This document shows positions 1-10,768 of a stretch of DNA of 64,000 nucleotides, piece by piece. How positions within the stretch are numbered: the stretch's first letter is position 1; each line of letters begins with the position of its first letter. The position numbers and the translations under genes were made by a program. The notes under the pieces were generated by a model. That model saw only the letters and a program-made list of their open reading frames with translations, made no database searches and was not told the DNA's origin. This DNA is from Haliotis asinina. Taxonomy: Eukaryota > Mollusca > Gastropoda > Lepetellida > Haliotidae. The stretch covers positions 61,083,504 through 61,147,503 of the forward strand of contig NC_090280.1 in assembly GCF_037392515.1 (NCBI RefSeq). Direction: 5' to 3'.

Positions 1-816
1 AGGCATTGTGTATTCGTGGCATTTGACAATGGGAGCCGTAACCGTCTATACTCATTTACGAAACAATAAATCTGGCATCGTTTAGTAGGTTAGATCTCTG
101 ACTCACAGTACTTTCTAAAAGGTACTGTGTAATCCAAACTGAGTCATCTCCCCGTTGAAATCAAGATTCCCACCACTGTTTTAAATGATTTAAGTTGGAG
201 AAACCGTAGGAAAATATGGAAGAACATATTCTTTATCGCAATAAAGAGCCTACACCGAAACTGCGCTTTTAAATTGTACTTTAGAACTTGTTCGTCTATT
301 CATCTTACATTCCCTAAATGCCCCAACTTCTAAATGCTTCTCAAACAGGTGACTTTGGGTGATATATATAGTGACAGCCACGGTACGGAACTCCAGGCTT
401 TGTCGGCGGTTAACCGCATTACTTAGGTTAGAAAATGGATATTTTACAGGCGCTTTGTGTAACTTCTCACCATTTCATTGGGAGATGCAATAAATGTGAC
501 TAGATTAGAGTGACCTCCCTTTCCAAACAACGTAAACAAATGATGAAATTGACAGAAATTATCGAAAAGCGGGTATGGAGCCCTTTTTAGGTTGTGTCAA
601 CACTTTTCTGAGCAAATTTGTATTGAATTTTAGTTGAAGAGATGTTGTGTCCGTCGTATTGGCCTAAAGCCAGTAAATCATTTACTGGCAGAGCGTAGTG
701 TTGCACAACTGTACGTAAATAATTTGCTGATATTAAAGGACTATTTTCGAATGACAAGTTCATTCTACCGGTACAACGTCAGTACGCGACAATTTACAGA
801 GTATTATTATTAACGC
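1..816. other. 5' flank of the first gene, no gene seen
   Basis: No convincing reading frame, RNA gene or repeat core was recognised here. The stretch directly upstream of 847 is presumably the promoter and 5' UTR of the Tpt1-like/LRR gene. No clear TATA box could be assigned. Confidence 0.4.
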
Positions 817-846
817 GTGTGTAGCCAGAGGATATTTAGTTTTATC

Positions 847-3800
847 ATGAGTGAAAACAGTCCTGTAGCTCAATCGTCCAACTCCAATGCGGAAAAAAAG
901 AATGGTTGGGTTGGACCGCCGACCAAGGAGTGGCTTGAAAACAGGTTGTCAAAGAGGTTATGTTACCTGCTTCGGTATGGTGCTCTCAAAGAGGGACTTC
1001 ATGCTGATGATCAAGGTACGTTGAAAACGAATACATGTTAGCCTGTTGTTTATTTCCGGGAGGTGATGATGACTTTTATGGAAATACAATGATTCATAAC
1101 AATGTGAATGACCCCAACTAAAAATCATATACAAAGTAAGTGATACCCCTACCATTTTGTGACCCGTGAAGGTCTGGTGTAGAACAGGCCTTCAGCAACC
1201 CATGCTTGTCATAAAAAGCGAATATGCTTATCATAAGAGGCAACTAATGAGATCGGATGGTCAGGCTCTCTGACTTGGTTGACACATGTCATCAGTTCCC
1301 AGTTGCCCAGATCGATGCTCATGCTGTTGATCACTGGATTGTCTGGTCCAGACATGATTATTTACAGACTGCCACCATATAGCTGGAATATTGCTGAGTG
1401 TGGCCTAAAACTCAGCTCACTAATTTGATCACCTCCCATTTTGTGTAAATCCATCCTCATACTGTTGATCACTGGATTGTCAGGTCCAGGTTTGAATATT
1501 TACAGACTGCCCTCATATAGCTGGAATATTGCGTGGGCTGTGTTAAGCAACCAAATAAACAGTGTGCCCATCATTGACTTGTCTGGTCCACACTTGGTGT
1601 GTTTTTAAACAAACAAAAAGCAAACCTATACGACAATAAGGATACTGATGCCAGTCATTGCGGGACTGCATATACATAGATGTTCATGATATCAATCACT
1701 GGATTGTATGGCCAAGTAATCATATGATGATATCTCTTTGTGTGGTGCTAAACAACAAAGGAAAATATGCTGAACAGCAAAAGAAATGCAGTTTTCATCA
1801 AATGAAATCTCATAAAAGTAAGTGTTCATGTTTATGTCTTCCATATGTCTTGAAAACTTGACAAAAAACCAGAGTTGCTAATCTTTGTGCTGCTCAGTAT
1901 AGTACAACTTATGGTGTACTCATTTCAGGGTATGTCAACATAGAGGAGCTGTGTACAGCAAACCTCTTAAGCGACCACACCCAAGAGGAGGTGCTTGAGG
2001 AAATAAAAACCTCAACATCTTGGAGGAAAACAAAACGCTTCCAGTGGAAGGAAGAACATGGAAGGATCTATGTGAGAGCACAGTATGCTCGACGTTTAGA
2101 GAAGGTAGATCATCTATCTGACACTTGACATTATTTAATTCCTCAGCTAAGAACTTAGTATCACTGCTTTGAAGGCTTTGAGAGGATGCAAGTCACATGG
2201 ATCAACAATGTCCACAAGGAGCATGTCTTTGAGAAAAGACATCTGGAGATTGGCTTTAAAAGTGGCCGAGTTGTTTATAGTCTTAATTTTCTTGGCAGAT
2301 CATTCCAGAGTCATGAAATTGCTCAGTTGAAGGATCATTCTCCATAGGTGGCGGTCCTTTACAGTAAACCAATGTAAAACTCTTAGATTTGTAATTCAGG
2401 TATCTTACTAAAATATTCTTTGTAATATATCTACACAAGGAAATGTTATCAATGTCCAACGGACTCTAGCATTTGCTGATTTTGTGATGGTGTCAAAATC
2501 TGTCACTCCTTTTCGAAATGTAATGAAACTAATATCTTTGAAATGATCTTGAATGCAAAAACTTATTACCTGTCTTTGAGTACACCATTGCTGAACTATT
2601 TGAGCAGAGCAGGTTAGGAAGGGGTTGGGTTGAGGGCAATTTTCAAGGAAATATTTACTCCAGCATCTGTCAGTGAGTGAGTGAGTATGACTTTACACTG
2701 ATTTTAGCAATATTCCAGAAATATCACAGCAGAGAACACTGTAAGGGTTTCATACGTTGTGTCATGTTGGAATTGAACCCAGGTCTTTAGTGTGATGAGC
2801 TAACGCTTTAACGTCTAGGGTACACCACTGACCAAGCATCTATGAGAATTTGGGGTAATGCAGATATGCCTACCAATGGACAGAGCATGGAACTACAGAT
2901 TATGGGGTTCACCATGCCCTGTCCCTGACGACGGGTATACACAGCAAGATTGTGTCAGTCATTATCAACATGTGTCAGCAGGGTGATCATGAGCTGTTTT
3001 CTTCTCCAGAGTCCATATCATGAAGACTGCAAGGTGCCAACCCTGTTTGAGAGCTGCATACAAAGTGTCCTTGCAAACATAGAAGACTACGATCTGGATG
3101 ATTTCCCTGATGAATTTGTCATAAGGTGAGAACTTCTGAGTAGTAGTTACACAGCTACTGTTTTGAGTAGTTACACAGTTACCAAACTTGTTATTTTCAT
3201 GATGGTAAACTGAAGTAATTAGTTTCAATGCTGTTGGGTGGATAGAGTGTCTGCACAAGGCTTGGTTGTCAGGGTTTGATTCCCAGTCACGTCATACTAA
3301 ACATTGAAAGGTTTTATTTGGGTTTTTTCCCTGCCAAACACATGGGACAAAGGGGATTATGCAAGACCTTGTCAGCTTGAATGCAGCATGCAGTGTATTA
3401 TTTAGGTATGTGTGTTAAAATTGCATGGTATCTCAGGAGACAAGCACCAGAAAACAGATGCGTCACATTCTTTTTGGTTGCTGTAGTCATTTGCGAACAA
3501 CACTGTGACAAATATACTAAACAAAATAGTTTGGGGTCCTGAATATTTGGGAGACATTTTTATGCAATTGTGTGCTCAAGTTTTCACTGCAAATGTTGAT
3601 CACTATCTATTTTTGCAAATTTATATTACATGTAGAATTACTTGTTCAGTAGGTGTGAAACGGTACACTCTTACCACGGTAAAATATCAGTTTTTGTAGA
3701 TTTGTAAAGGTGTTTTGAGGTATGATTATTGAAAAGAATGTGCATTTTTTTTCTAGCACAATGATCCATCGCCTGAAGCGTCAGAAGAAGCTGAATAACA

Positions 3801-5059
3801 AAGCCCTACAGATCCTGCTGGTTCCCACCTTGGAGCACCTGGACCTGGAGGGGCTCTACCTCACCAACAACATTCTCAAACTGGTGTGGACAAAATGTCC
3901 CCATCTCAAAACACTCAGCCTCAAAAATTGTGGTTATATCATGACTGATAACCTCATGTCTCAGCTAGTCAAGGTACATGAAATATACATAATAAGTTGT
4001 TCACTGGTCACAAGGGGAACATGAGTTGATGTATCCTTGATGATAGTTTATGTTCCCCTCACCCTTCGGGTTTATGGAACATAGAGAAACATTATGAGTA
4101 CATCACTTCATGGGCCCCAAGGAACCAGTGAACAATGTATTTATCTTACTGCAAACCTTAATGTTAATCTTGCATTGTTTGAAGCATGGGTACAAAGGTC
4201 TTAGTAGACACAGCTAGGTTTTGCAGACGACAAGATTCAGAGTTATCTCCCTTTCATCGATTTTGCATCTGCAAAAAACTGATAGTTTTCATACATTACA
4301 TGTGTTTCAATGTTATTCAAGATAAGGAAGTTCTACCATCAAATACAACATGAGCTGGACATTCCCAACAGGGTACACTGAAAATAACAGAAGATCTCTC
4401 AGCCAATCAGAAAATGACATGAGCCTTATGACTCATTTAGTCAAGGTACACACATATATAGATGACCTTTTGTCTCATCTAGTCAAGATACATACATGTA
4501 TAGATGTCCTCAAGCCTCAGCTTGTCAAAGCACATATAGACGGCTTTATGTTTGAGCTCACCAAGATATGAGTCCATCTGTATAAGTTTTTATAGGGTTT
4601 TGATAAGAATGCTCTTTTTCAAATTCCTCAATACACTAAATATTTATAATGGTGAGTACAGAGGTATATTTTAAAGACCTTGTTCTTCACCTGTCTTTTT
4701 TTTTCAATATGTTTCAGAAACTGCCAAACCTGACGTCACTGAATTTGGCCCAGTGTCAGCATTTAACAGACAATACTCTCAAATCGATCAAAAAACACTC
4801 CAAAAACTTACGAAATATTAACATATCTATGGTGAGAAATTTCACAGAGGCATGTGTGTTAGACTTCATAATAAGCCTTTCAAACCTAGAGCAGGTGGAC
4901 ATGTATGATGTGAGGATATCATCGGACGGTCGGCAAACTCTGGCCGAGATTGGCAAACACAGACCTTTGAAAATTGTTCTGCGGGAATTCCACAGTAAAG
5001 AGGCAGCACAGGAAAATCCTTCAGAGATGTTGCCACATTTTGGAAAAGTTTGGTACTGA
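847..5059 (+). CDS. Tpt1/KptA N-lobe-like + leucine-rich repeat protein
   Basis: Five coding exons: 847-1015, 1929-2104, 3010-3125, 3757-3973, 4718-5059. All have GT..AG borders and phases that join without a break, giving 339 aa. Residues about 34-112 resemble the N-terminal lobe of Tpt1/KptA RNA 2'-phosphotransferase (LSKRLCYLLRYG near 34-45, GYVNIEEL near 57-64, RFQWKEEHGRIYVRAQ near 93-108). Tpt1 needs an Arg-His pair after 'LSK..L..LL'; here it is Arg43-Tyr44. The Arg of the 'RAQ' motif (Arg106) is kept, and the C-terminal catalytic lobe is missing. Residues about 170-315 are LRRs of the LxxLxLxxCxxLTD (CC) type, ending in a short polar tail. It may therefore bind RNA or protein rather than act as an enzyme (inference). 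Codon 847 is preferred over the in-frame ATG at 817 because the shared domain does not need the extra ten residues. An AATAAA lies at 5222-5227. Confidence 0.85.
1160..1540 (+). repeat. SINE-like repeat (family A), full copy plus partial copy
   Basis: Lies in intron 1 of the Tpt1-like gene. Position 1160-1425 is a full family-A unit: head 'GAAGGTCTGGTGTAGAACAG', core with 'GATCACTGGATTGTCTGGTC', tail 'TAGCTGGAATATTGCTGAG'. A second, headless copy follows at about 1448-1540. Confidence 0.75.
1766..1901. mobile_element. MITE copy 1 (TA-flanked, ~135 bp)
   Basis: Begins TATGCTGAACAGCAAAAGAAA and ends in the near-complement GCTGCTCAGTATA. It is the same element as at 5778-5903 and 35857-35982. 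The short inverted ends and TA at the borders fit a non-autonomous Tc1/mariner-class element (inference). Confidence 0.6.
2672..2835 (-). repeat. tRNA-derived SINE (family B)
   Basis: On the minus strand it has a tRNA-like head with a B-box-like 'GGGTTCAATTCC' and the tail 'GGAATATTGCTAAAA' followed by CACTCA repeats. The same type is present at 19465, 20985, 52945 and 59455. Intronic. Confidence 0.6.
3225..3455 (+). repeat. tRNA-derived SINE (family C)
   Basis: The head has a B-box-like 'GGGTTTGATTCCC', and the 3' part 'GCATGGTATCTCAG..GCACCA' is shared with the copy at 63205-63410. It lies in intron 3 of the Tpt1-like gene. Confidence 0.55.
4425..4565 (+). repeat. Decayed tandem echoes of exon-4 end and donor
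   Basis: Three degenerate copies of the exon-4 3' end plus splice donor (exon: TCTCAGCTAGTCAAG then GTACAT, ending at 3973) recur in the following intron: ACTCATTTAGTCAAG-GTACAC, TCTCATCTAGTCAAG-ATACAT, CCTCAGCTTGTCAAA-GCACAT. Only the first keeps a GT donor. Confidence 0.6.
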
Positions 5060-5221
5060 CCTCAAGTTTCAAGGGCTGGTCATTTATTGGTTGGGGCTGG
5101 CCAGCAAGTACGTTTGGCCAGAGGACTGCATTTTATATTTCTGAGAACCACATTTTATGTAACCTTTTCATGTGATCCTAGTGAGATGATGAACAACTCT
5201 TTTTTAGCAGGGATTGATGTA

Positions 5222-5264
5222 AATAAAAACATTCTCTTTCACTGTCTTTGAGTCAACATTTATT
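5222..5264. terminator. Facing poly(A) signals of convergent genes
   Basis: AATAAA on the plus strand at 5222-5227 would end the Tpt1-like gene. AATAAA on the minus strand (TTTATT at 5259-5264) would end PTRH2. The stop codons are at 5057-5059 and 5314-5316, so the two 3' UTRs overlap or abut. Confidence 0.65.
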
Positions 5265-5313
5265 TAAAACTGATGATTATTTACAGGTATATGTGCATAA
5301 TGTACATGAAAGG

Positions 5314-8300
5314 TCATAACAGCTTGAGATGTCCAGTCACTCTGTCTATAAGTTCAGCTGGGCCTGAAACATATCACGTAGAGATATGAATACACAATGC
5401 CGTTAGAAAGTGGTCAAACGTAAACACGTTATTCGGGATTACCCTTCCTCAGTAAAGATTCTAGTGGTAGCACATATGTTGGGTTGAGTCCCATCCAGAA
5501 TTTGAACCACATCTTCAGAGTCAGGCACCTAATCACCAGCAGACAATGTCAGCCAACTAACCCGCTCAGCCCCCACAACTTGCATAAAGTGGAGGTTGGA
5601 CAAATGACAGTTGAGACCACAGAATTTGTGTACTTCTCCCTCTCAGCCAGATACCATAGGAAGGACAATCATTTCGTGATATTTGTGTGTAATGAGACCT
5701 TGTGTAGTATTCTCTATGTATCGCCCATGTGTATGTTACATTTCTCATGTCTAAGCTATTTACAGACTATCACCAGATATACTGAAGAACAAAAGAAACG
5801 CAAGTTTCAAAAAATGAAATCTCATAAAATTAAGCATTCATGTTTATGCCTCCTATTTAACAACTTTATAAAAACAGTTGCATTTTTTTTGCTTTTCAGT
5901 ATAGCTTGAATATTGATGAATGTGGTGTTAACCAATAAACAATGGGTTCAAAGGTTTCTGAATCACTGGCTACTGACCTGGTCCAACTCCTAGCACAGTC
6001 CTTGACCCTGGAGCTATCTGTGTGCGACCTGCATCCTGGATTACACTTGTTGTCAGACCAGCTGCCTGAGCTGACTTCGCCAGTGCTAATCTAAACATCA
6101 CAATAATCATAAATGGCAAAAGCCGATCAAAATTGATTTCAAACTTAAGATATGCATGTATGTTTTCAATGCAGACCTAAAATACTAGTACATTAACCTT
6201 GATCATTATGTATATATCCAGTTTGTAGTAGAATCTTGTATTCTGCTTGTCGTTATGTCATTTTCATCAACAGCTCTATCAGTAGTATCACGATGGCTTA
6301 AAAATAGTCTTGTCTCTGAGCAAAGAAGTCAGTGGTGGATAGCACTGATATTCAGTAGTCAAATTTTAAGTTCAGGGATGGGATTGGGTATGATTGAAAA
6401 TAGAAGAAAATTAGCGCCATGGTCTTGGGGGCCGCAGATCCCCATGCAAGATACGGCATGATCAAATCTGCAGATACATGGAAATGTTTCATTCCTGCAA
6501 GTTATCTGGTTATCACAGAACAAAGACAAACAGAAAAGTGATACTGTAAGTGAGTTGGGATTTGATCCAAGTTTAGCTACACTCCAGCAATATCATAACA
6601 GGGACACCAGATTGAGTATGTGAACTTAGTTTTACCCTGCTCTCAGCTACATGGTGGCTGTTCATAAATAATTGAATCTGGACCAGACAATCCTGATCAA
6701 CAACAAGATCTTCAGTCATCGCAATTGGGATACAATGACATATATCACCAAGCCAGAGAGCCTGACCATCCAATCCCCTTAGTTGCTGACAGAATCAGTT
6801 GCTCAAGACCAATTCTAACCTGATCTTCATGGCAAGGGACACCAGAAATGGGCTTCATACATTGTTTCCATGTGGGAATCGAACCTGAACCTTTGGCAGG
6901 ACAAGTGAACGCTTTCACCACCCACCACCCCAGGCCATACTGTGACATTCTGCTCCTGACTGGATGCTAAATCTGACCTCCATTACACCTTAGTAAATTG
7001 AACAATCAAGTGTAATAAAAACCACGCATTAAAACAGGTGAAAATCTGCAGTCAGACAACTTTTTCTCTAGTTCAGTATCAGTTCATGGATACCCAGGAG
7101 TCAAACGTTTTCTTTCGTTTAGTTTCAGTCCAACATTTTCTTTAGTTTAGTTTAAGTTCATGGATACCCAGGACTTACAAGGATGGTTCATCATCTGTCT
7201 TGACCACTACTTTTGGCTGACCACGGGACCGCCACTTGTACAGATGGTCCTGGTTAGTGCGGAATGCCTTCTCGGCCCCTGCTACAGCTGCATGGGCACA
7301 CTGAATACAGAACACAGATATGACAATAAACACAGTGGTATGCCATCTTACAGTCCATTTGATTTCATCGGATACAATGAATTGCTCACTAAGACAAAAC
7401 ATATTCATTGTAACAAAACCAAATTTTGCGCAGCCACATGCAATCAACTGACTATGTCTGATGATTTGCCTCATAATTTTGGACGCCCGAATAAAAACGT
7501 TCTTTAACTAACGATCCTAATTTTGAGTCACTTTTCTCAATATTTTACAAGGAGGGACCACTTACTGATAGAACAGCCAGGTAATCAACAAGCATGTGTA
7601 ATGAAATTTCCATTTATCGGTCTCAAATGAAATCAAACAGACTGTAGTTCCTATCATCATTTTGGAAAATCAGAAATGTCAGTAATAAACATGAAAAAGA
7701 TCAGATCGTTCATATTTACCATTATATTTCAGTTCCTGTCAATTTCACCCCAATCTTTCATTCTAAAATGAAACTGAACAAATATTGACTGCACACATGA
7801 GCACCCAGTCAAAGTTTGTTTATTGTGGTTTAACACCACAAATAGAAATATTCCAGCTCTATGACAGTGGTCTAAATTTATCAAGCCTGGAACACACAAT
7901 TCAGTTATTGGCATCAAGCATCGATCGACGCAAACTGGACATGATAATGTGTTGACAAAGTTAGCGAGTTTGACAACCTTACCCTACCTGTGTAGTCAAA
8001 TAAAATAGTCCATCTGAGCTGTTAAGACCAACTGAATTTTATTAGAATGACACTTAAACTAGTGACTAAACTTGCAGGCTGGTATTATCACATTCTCTTC
8101 CCAGAGATTACTAAAGTTATATCTCCTCATGTAACTTCTGTACTAATACGGTCATATTTCCTGGTTCTCGTAAAATCCCATTGCGGTAAAAAAATCGCAA
8201 CATGATTTATCTCCCTTCTATCTTTCCAATCAGAACATGTGTTACACAGACTTAGATCCAATATGGCAGTCACTGGGAGCTGGTTGACTACCAGTAATTC

Positions 8301-10321
8301 AAGCAAATGTAGGGCCAGGAATATCCCTCCTCTGCCAAGGAGTTGACACACAGATTTCATGGTTGTAAAGAAGGACAACAAAAACCCCATTAATCCACCA
8401 TTACATGAGTGAGTTCTGTCTAGAGAAAAGGTTTGCACATCATACTGGGGAAGAGGTTCGAGTTTTCCCGAAGAAAACACAAAGCCTTTGGGAATGACAA
8501 TTTTTGAAACAACATCGCACAACCTAATCTGATTGCAACCAATCACAAATCTTAAACACTCGTACCATGAAAGGGACGTATTAGATCAGAGGAAGATATG
8601 ACTTGAGTAACCTTTGTGTGAAGAGAATAGTTTTGTCATGGAAATCTGGTCAGCAGTAATTTCCAAACTGATTTCACATTATTTCATATCTCACCTGAGC
8701 TGTAGCCTGTGAAGGTCCAAGGTAGAATAGGCCTTCAGCAACACATGCTTGCCATAAAAGTCGACTGTGCATGTCATAAGAGGTGACTAACAGGATCAGG
8801 CGGTCAGACCCGCTAACTTGGTTGACAAATGTCATTGCTTCCCAATTGTGCAGATCGATGCTCATGCTGTTGATTACTGGATTGTTTCATCCAGACACAA
8901 TTATTTACAGACCGCCGCCATATAGCTGGGATATTGCTAAGCGTGACATAAAAATAAACTCTCTGACTCACCTGAGCTGCTATCTTCCCTTTCCCCATCT
9001 TGAGGTCAGTTCGGACTACAATGACCATCTTATATTCTCCTGAGTCTGATGCCAAGAGTGGACGAGACAACTGCAACAGAAAATACCCCATGTTCAATGT
9101 TACTGCTTGTTTAAGAGAGCAGTGATATATGGCTTCAACTCGGCTGTTTGACATAACTGAAATTGGGGTTGGTAGAACGTTGTTGGAATGTTCACACTGT
9201 CAAACTCAAGTTTGACATGTGTCATGTGTCTAAAGGTTGCTTTTGAGGCAATGGATATAAACATAAATTATACCAAGAGGCATGTGGTAATTCATTTCTG
9301 CAACCTGATTTCATTCTAGAAAGACCTCATGGCATATTATAAAGACAGATCACACAGACTATTATTGAATACTAAAGAAAATATTATGTAAATGGCCAGT
9401 CATGTTTTTCTTCAGTAACAACACAGATACACTAAATCTTATAACAGAAAAGGCATGATCGTGGAAAGTGATGAAATTGAGGAAAAAAAGAATCAAATGA
9501 GTAAGATGTAAAAGGAGAAGAGGTGATCTTATTATATGGTGTGTGCTTTAACAATGTTGTGCATGAGTTAAGACTGAGTCTTAACCATTCATTATGCCAG
9601 AATCTGATAATCTGAGTATGAAATGTCACAAATGATTTTCTGGACAGAAGAGGAGAGGTTGGGGAACCAACCAATCTGCCTATAATAGCTAAGCGGGATA
9701 TTATTTGCTGTTCTGCCTATTTTGATACTGGCCAGTTGGACTATAGTTGGACTTGGTTCTAATTATTTCACAAACTATCAATTTCCGTACAAAATGGTTT
9801 TATTTGATCACAGAGATGAAAAGTTAATGGCCCTCAGCTTGAATAAACAATGTCTTTTGACAAAATTGAAACATATATGATCAGGGAAAGATGTTTCATT
9901 AAGAACACAATTTTTCATAATTTTCCTTCTGACAACTAAAACTGAATATCCATGTCATTTATTTTCAGTGAAAATTGTCAGAAATATTACAGACATCAAA
10001 ACTTGAATCATGCTAATAATCCCACTCGCAAATGCACCACTTTAATTTGATAAATATCATAATTATAAGCCGATCGGCCTATAGCAAAATTGGCTGAACA
10101 GCCTATAGTATCCTATCTAGCCTACAATATAGGCCGCTAGGTAGGTTTCCCCAACACCTGTTGTACCATGATGCCATGGGTATGTCACTCACATCATCTG
10201 TAACATTAGCGGTCATCATTATTCGTCTGGTAAACTTGGCCTTGAACATCCATCCAACTGCAATGCCAATTCCAAGCCCCAACACAAATGTTGCTGTTTG
10301 TTTCTGATCAATTGACAACAT
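5314..10321 (-). CDS. PTRH2: Peptidyl-tRNA hydrolase 2, mitochondrial (PTRH2/Bit1)
   Basis: Five exons on the minus strand: 10193-10321, 8972-9070, 7179-7300, 5978-6090, 5314-5363. The phases join to a 170-aa protein (human about 179). The family releases peptides from peptidyl-tRNA; vertebrate PTRH2 also sits on the mitochondrial outer membrane and acts in anoikis. Residues about 11-26 form the hydrophobic N-terminal anchor. The Pth2 core is clear: [20 protein letters not shown] (54-73), AAQCAHAAV (74-82), [28 protein letters not shown] (134-153), and the C-terminal TGHLKLL. The last exon is only 50 nt; without it the frame would stop just after VGPG, but a GTCAGT donor at 5977 joins it correctly. 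Introns carry SINE and MITE insertions. Confidence 0.95.
5475..5575 (-). repeat. tRNA-derived SINE head
   Basis: The minus strand reads GCTGAGCGGGTTAGTTGGC followed by a B-box-like GGTTCAAATTC, resembling a tRNA with a long variable arm. It lies in the last intron of PTRH2. The 3' body could not be assigned. Confidence 0.45.
5778..5903. mobile_element. MITE copy 2, nested in a SINE
   Basis: Ends are TATACTGAAGAACAAAAG and GCTTTTCAGTATA. The flanks are the two halves of a family-A SINE tail (ATTTACAGACTATCACCAGA left; AGCTTGAATATTGATGAATG right), so the MITE jumped into a resident SINE at a TA. Confidence 0.65.
6574..6950 (-). repeat. Family-B SINE interrupted by a family-A SINE
   Basis: Family-B tail (about 6574-6611) and head (about 6835-6945, B-box complement GAATCGAACC) are split by a minus-strand family-A copy at 6612-6834. 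The inserted copy is flanked by a perfect 12-bp direct repeat AGGGACACCAGA (6600-6611 and 6835-6846), the expected LINE-type target-site duplication. Lies in a PTRH2 intron. Confidence 0.8.
7805..7960 (-). repeat. Old, diverged family-A SINE fragment
   Basis: Recognisable by the TATTCCAGCTCTATGACAG / CAAGCCTGGAACA arrangement (complement of the family-A tail and core), with many differences from other copies. Confidence 0.45.
8700..8968 (+). repeat. SINE-like repeat (family A)
   Basis: Near-complete copy running from GTGAAGGTCCAAGGTAGAAT to the ATAGCTGGGATATTGCTAAG tail and ending CTCTCTGACTCA. Its end touches the splice donor of PTRH2 exon 2 (exon boundary 8972). Confidence 0.75.
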
Positions 10322-10768
10322 CTTCTTTCTTCAATTCTTCAAACTCCAGTCAATCTCAATCTGACCAGCCTTGACAAGTTGGTGAAATTCTGATCTGAAT
10401 AAAGTTGGATCAAACACCCACAGATTTCACAAAGCATCCAGCTACCAACTTACTCAAAAGCATGTCCATACATACAAATAATACTATTATAATTATTTAT
10501 GAGCTTTTCATACTGTGCACAAACCAACACTGACAACTTACTCTTTCACGCGTGAATAGTGGCCTGAAGCCGGCGGATGTTGATCGCGAGCACTTCCTTT
10601 TCCTTTTCGCACTGAAAATGGTTGAAAAAATCTGCATTTTCACTGGTTGTCGTTTACCGCACAACCAATCAACGATCTTGATTCCTACACTGAAAACATA
10701 GGATATTGAATGTATTATTAGAAGCGAGTACAGGTACGATTTGCGGGAGAACGAAAGAAGGGAAGACG
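10322..10768. promoter_or_regulatory. Shared (bidirectional) promoter of PTRH2 and ANAPC7
   Basis: The 447 bases between the two divergent start codons must hold both promoters. About 10545-10620 is locally rich in CpG (ACGCGTGAA, GCCGGCGG, ATCGCGAG) and includes CACTTCCTTTTCC, which fits an ETS-type core. No TATA box is obvious. Boundaries of the 5' UTRs cannot be seen. Confidence 0.6.

Noticed and set aside
847-1015. Calling the first gene a working Tpt1 2'-phosphotransferase
   Set aside because: Catalytic His is Tyr and the C-terminal NAD-binding lobe is replaced by LRRs.
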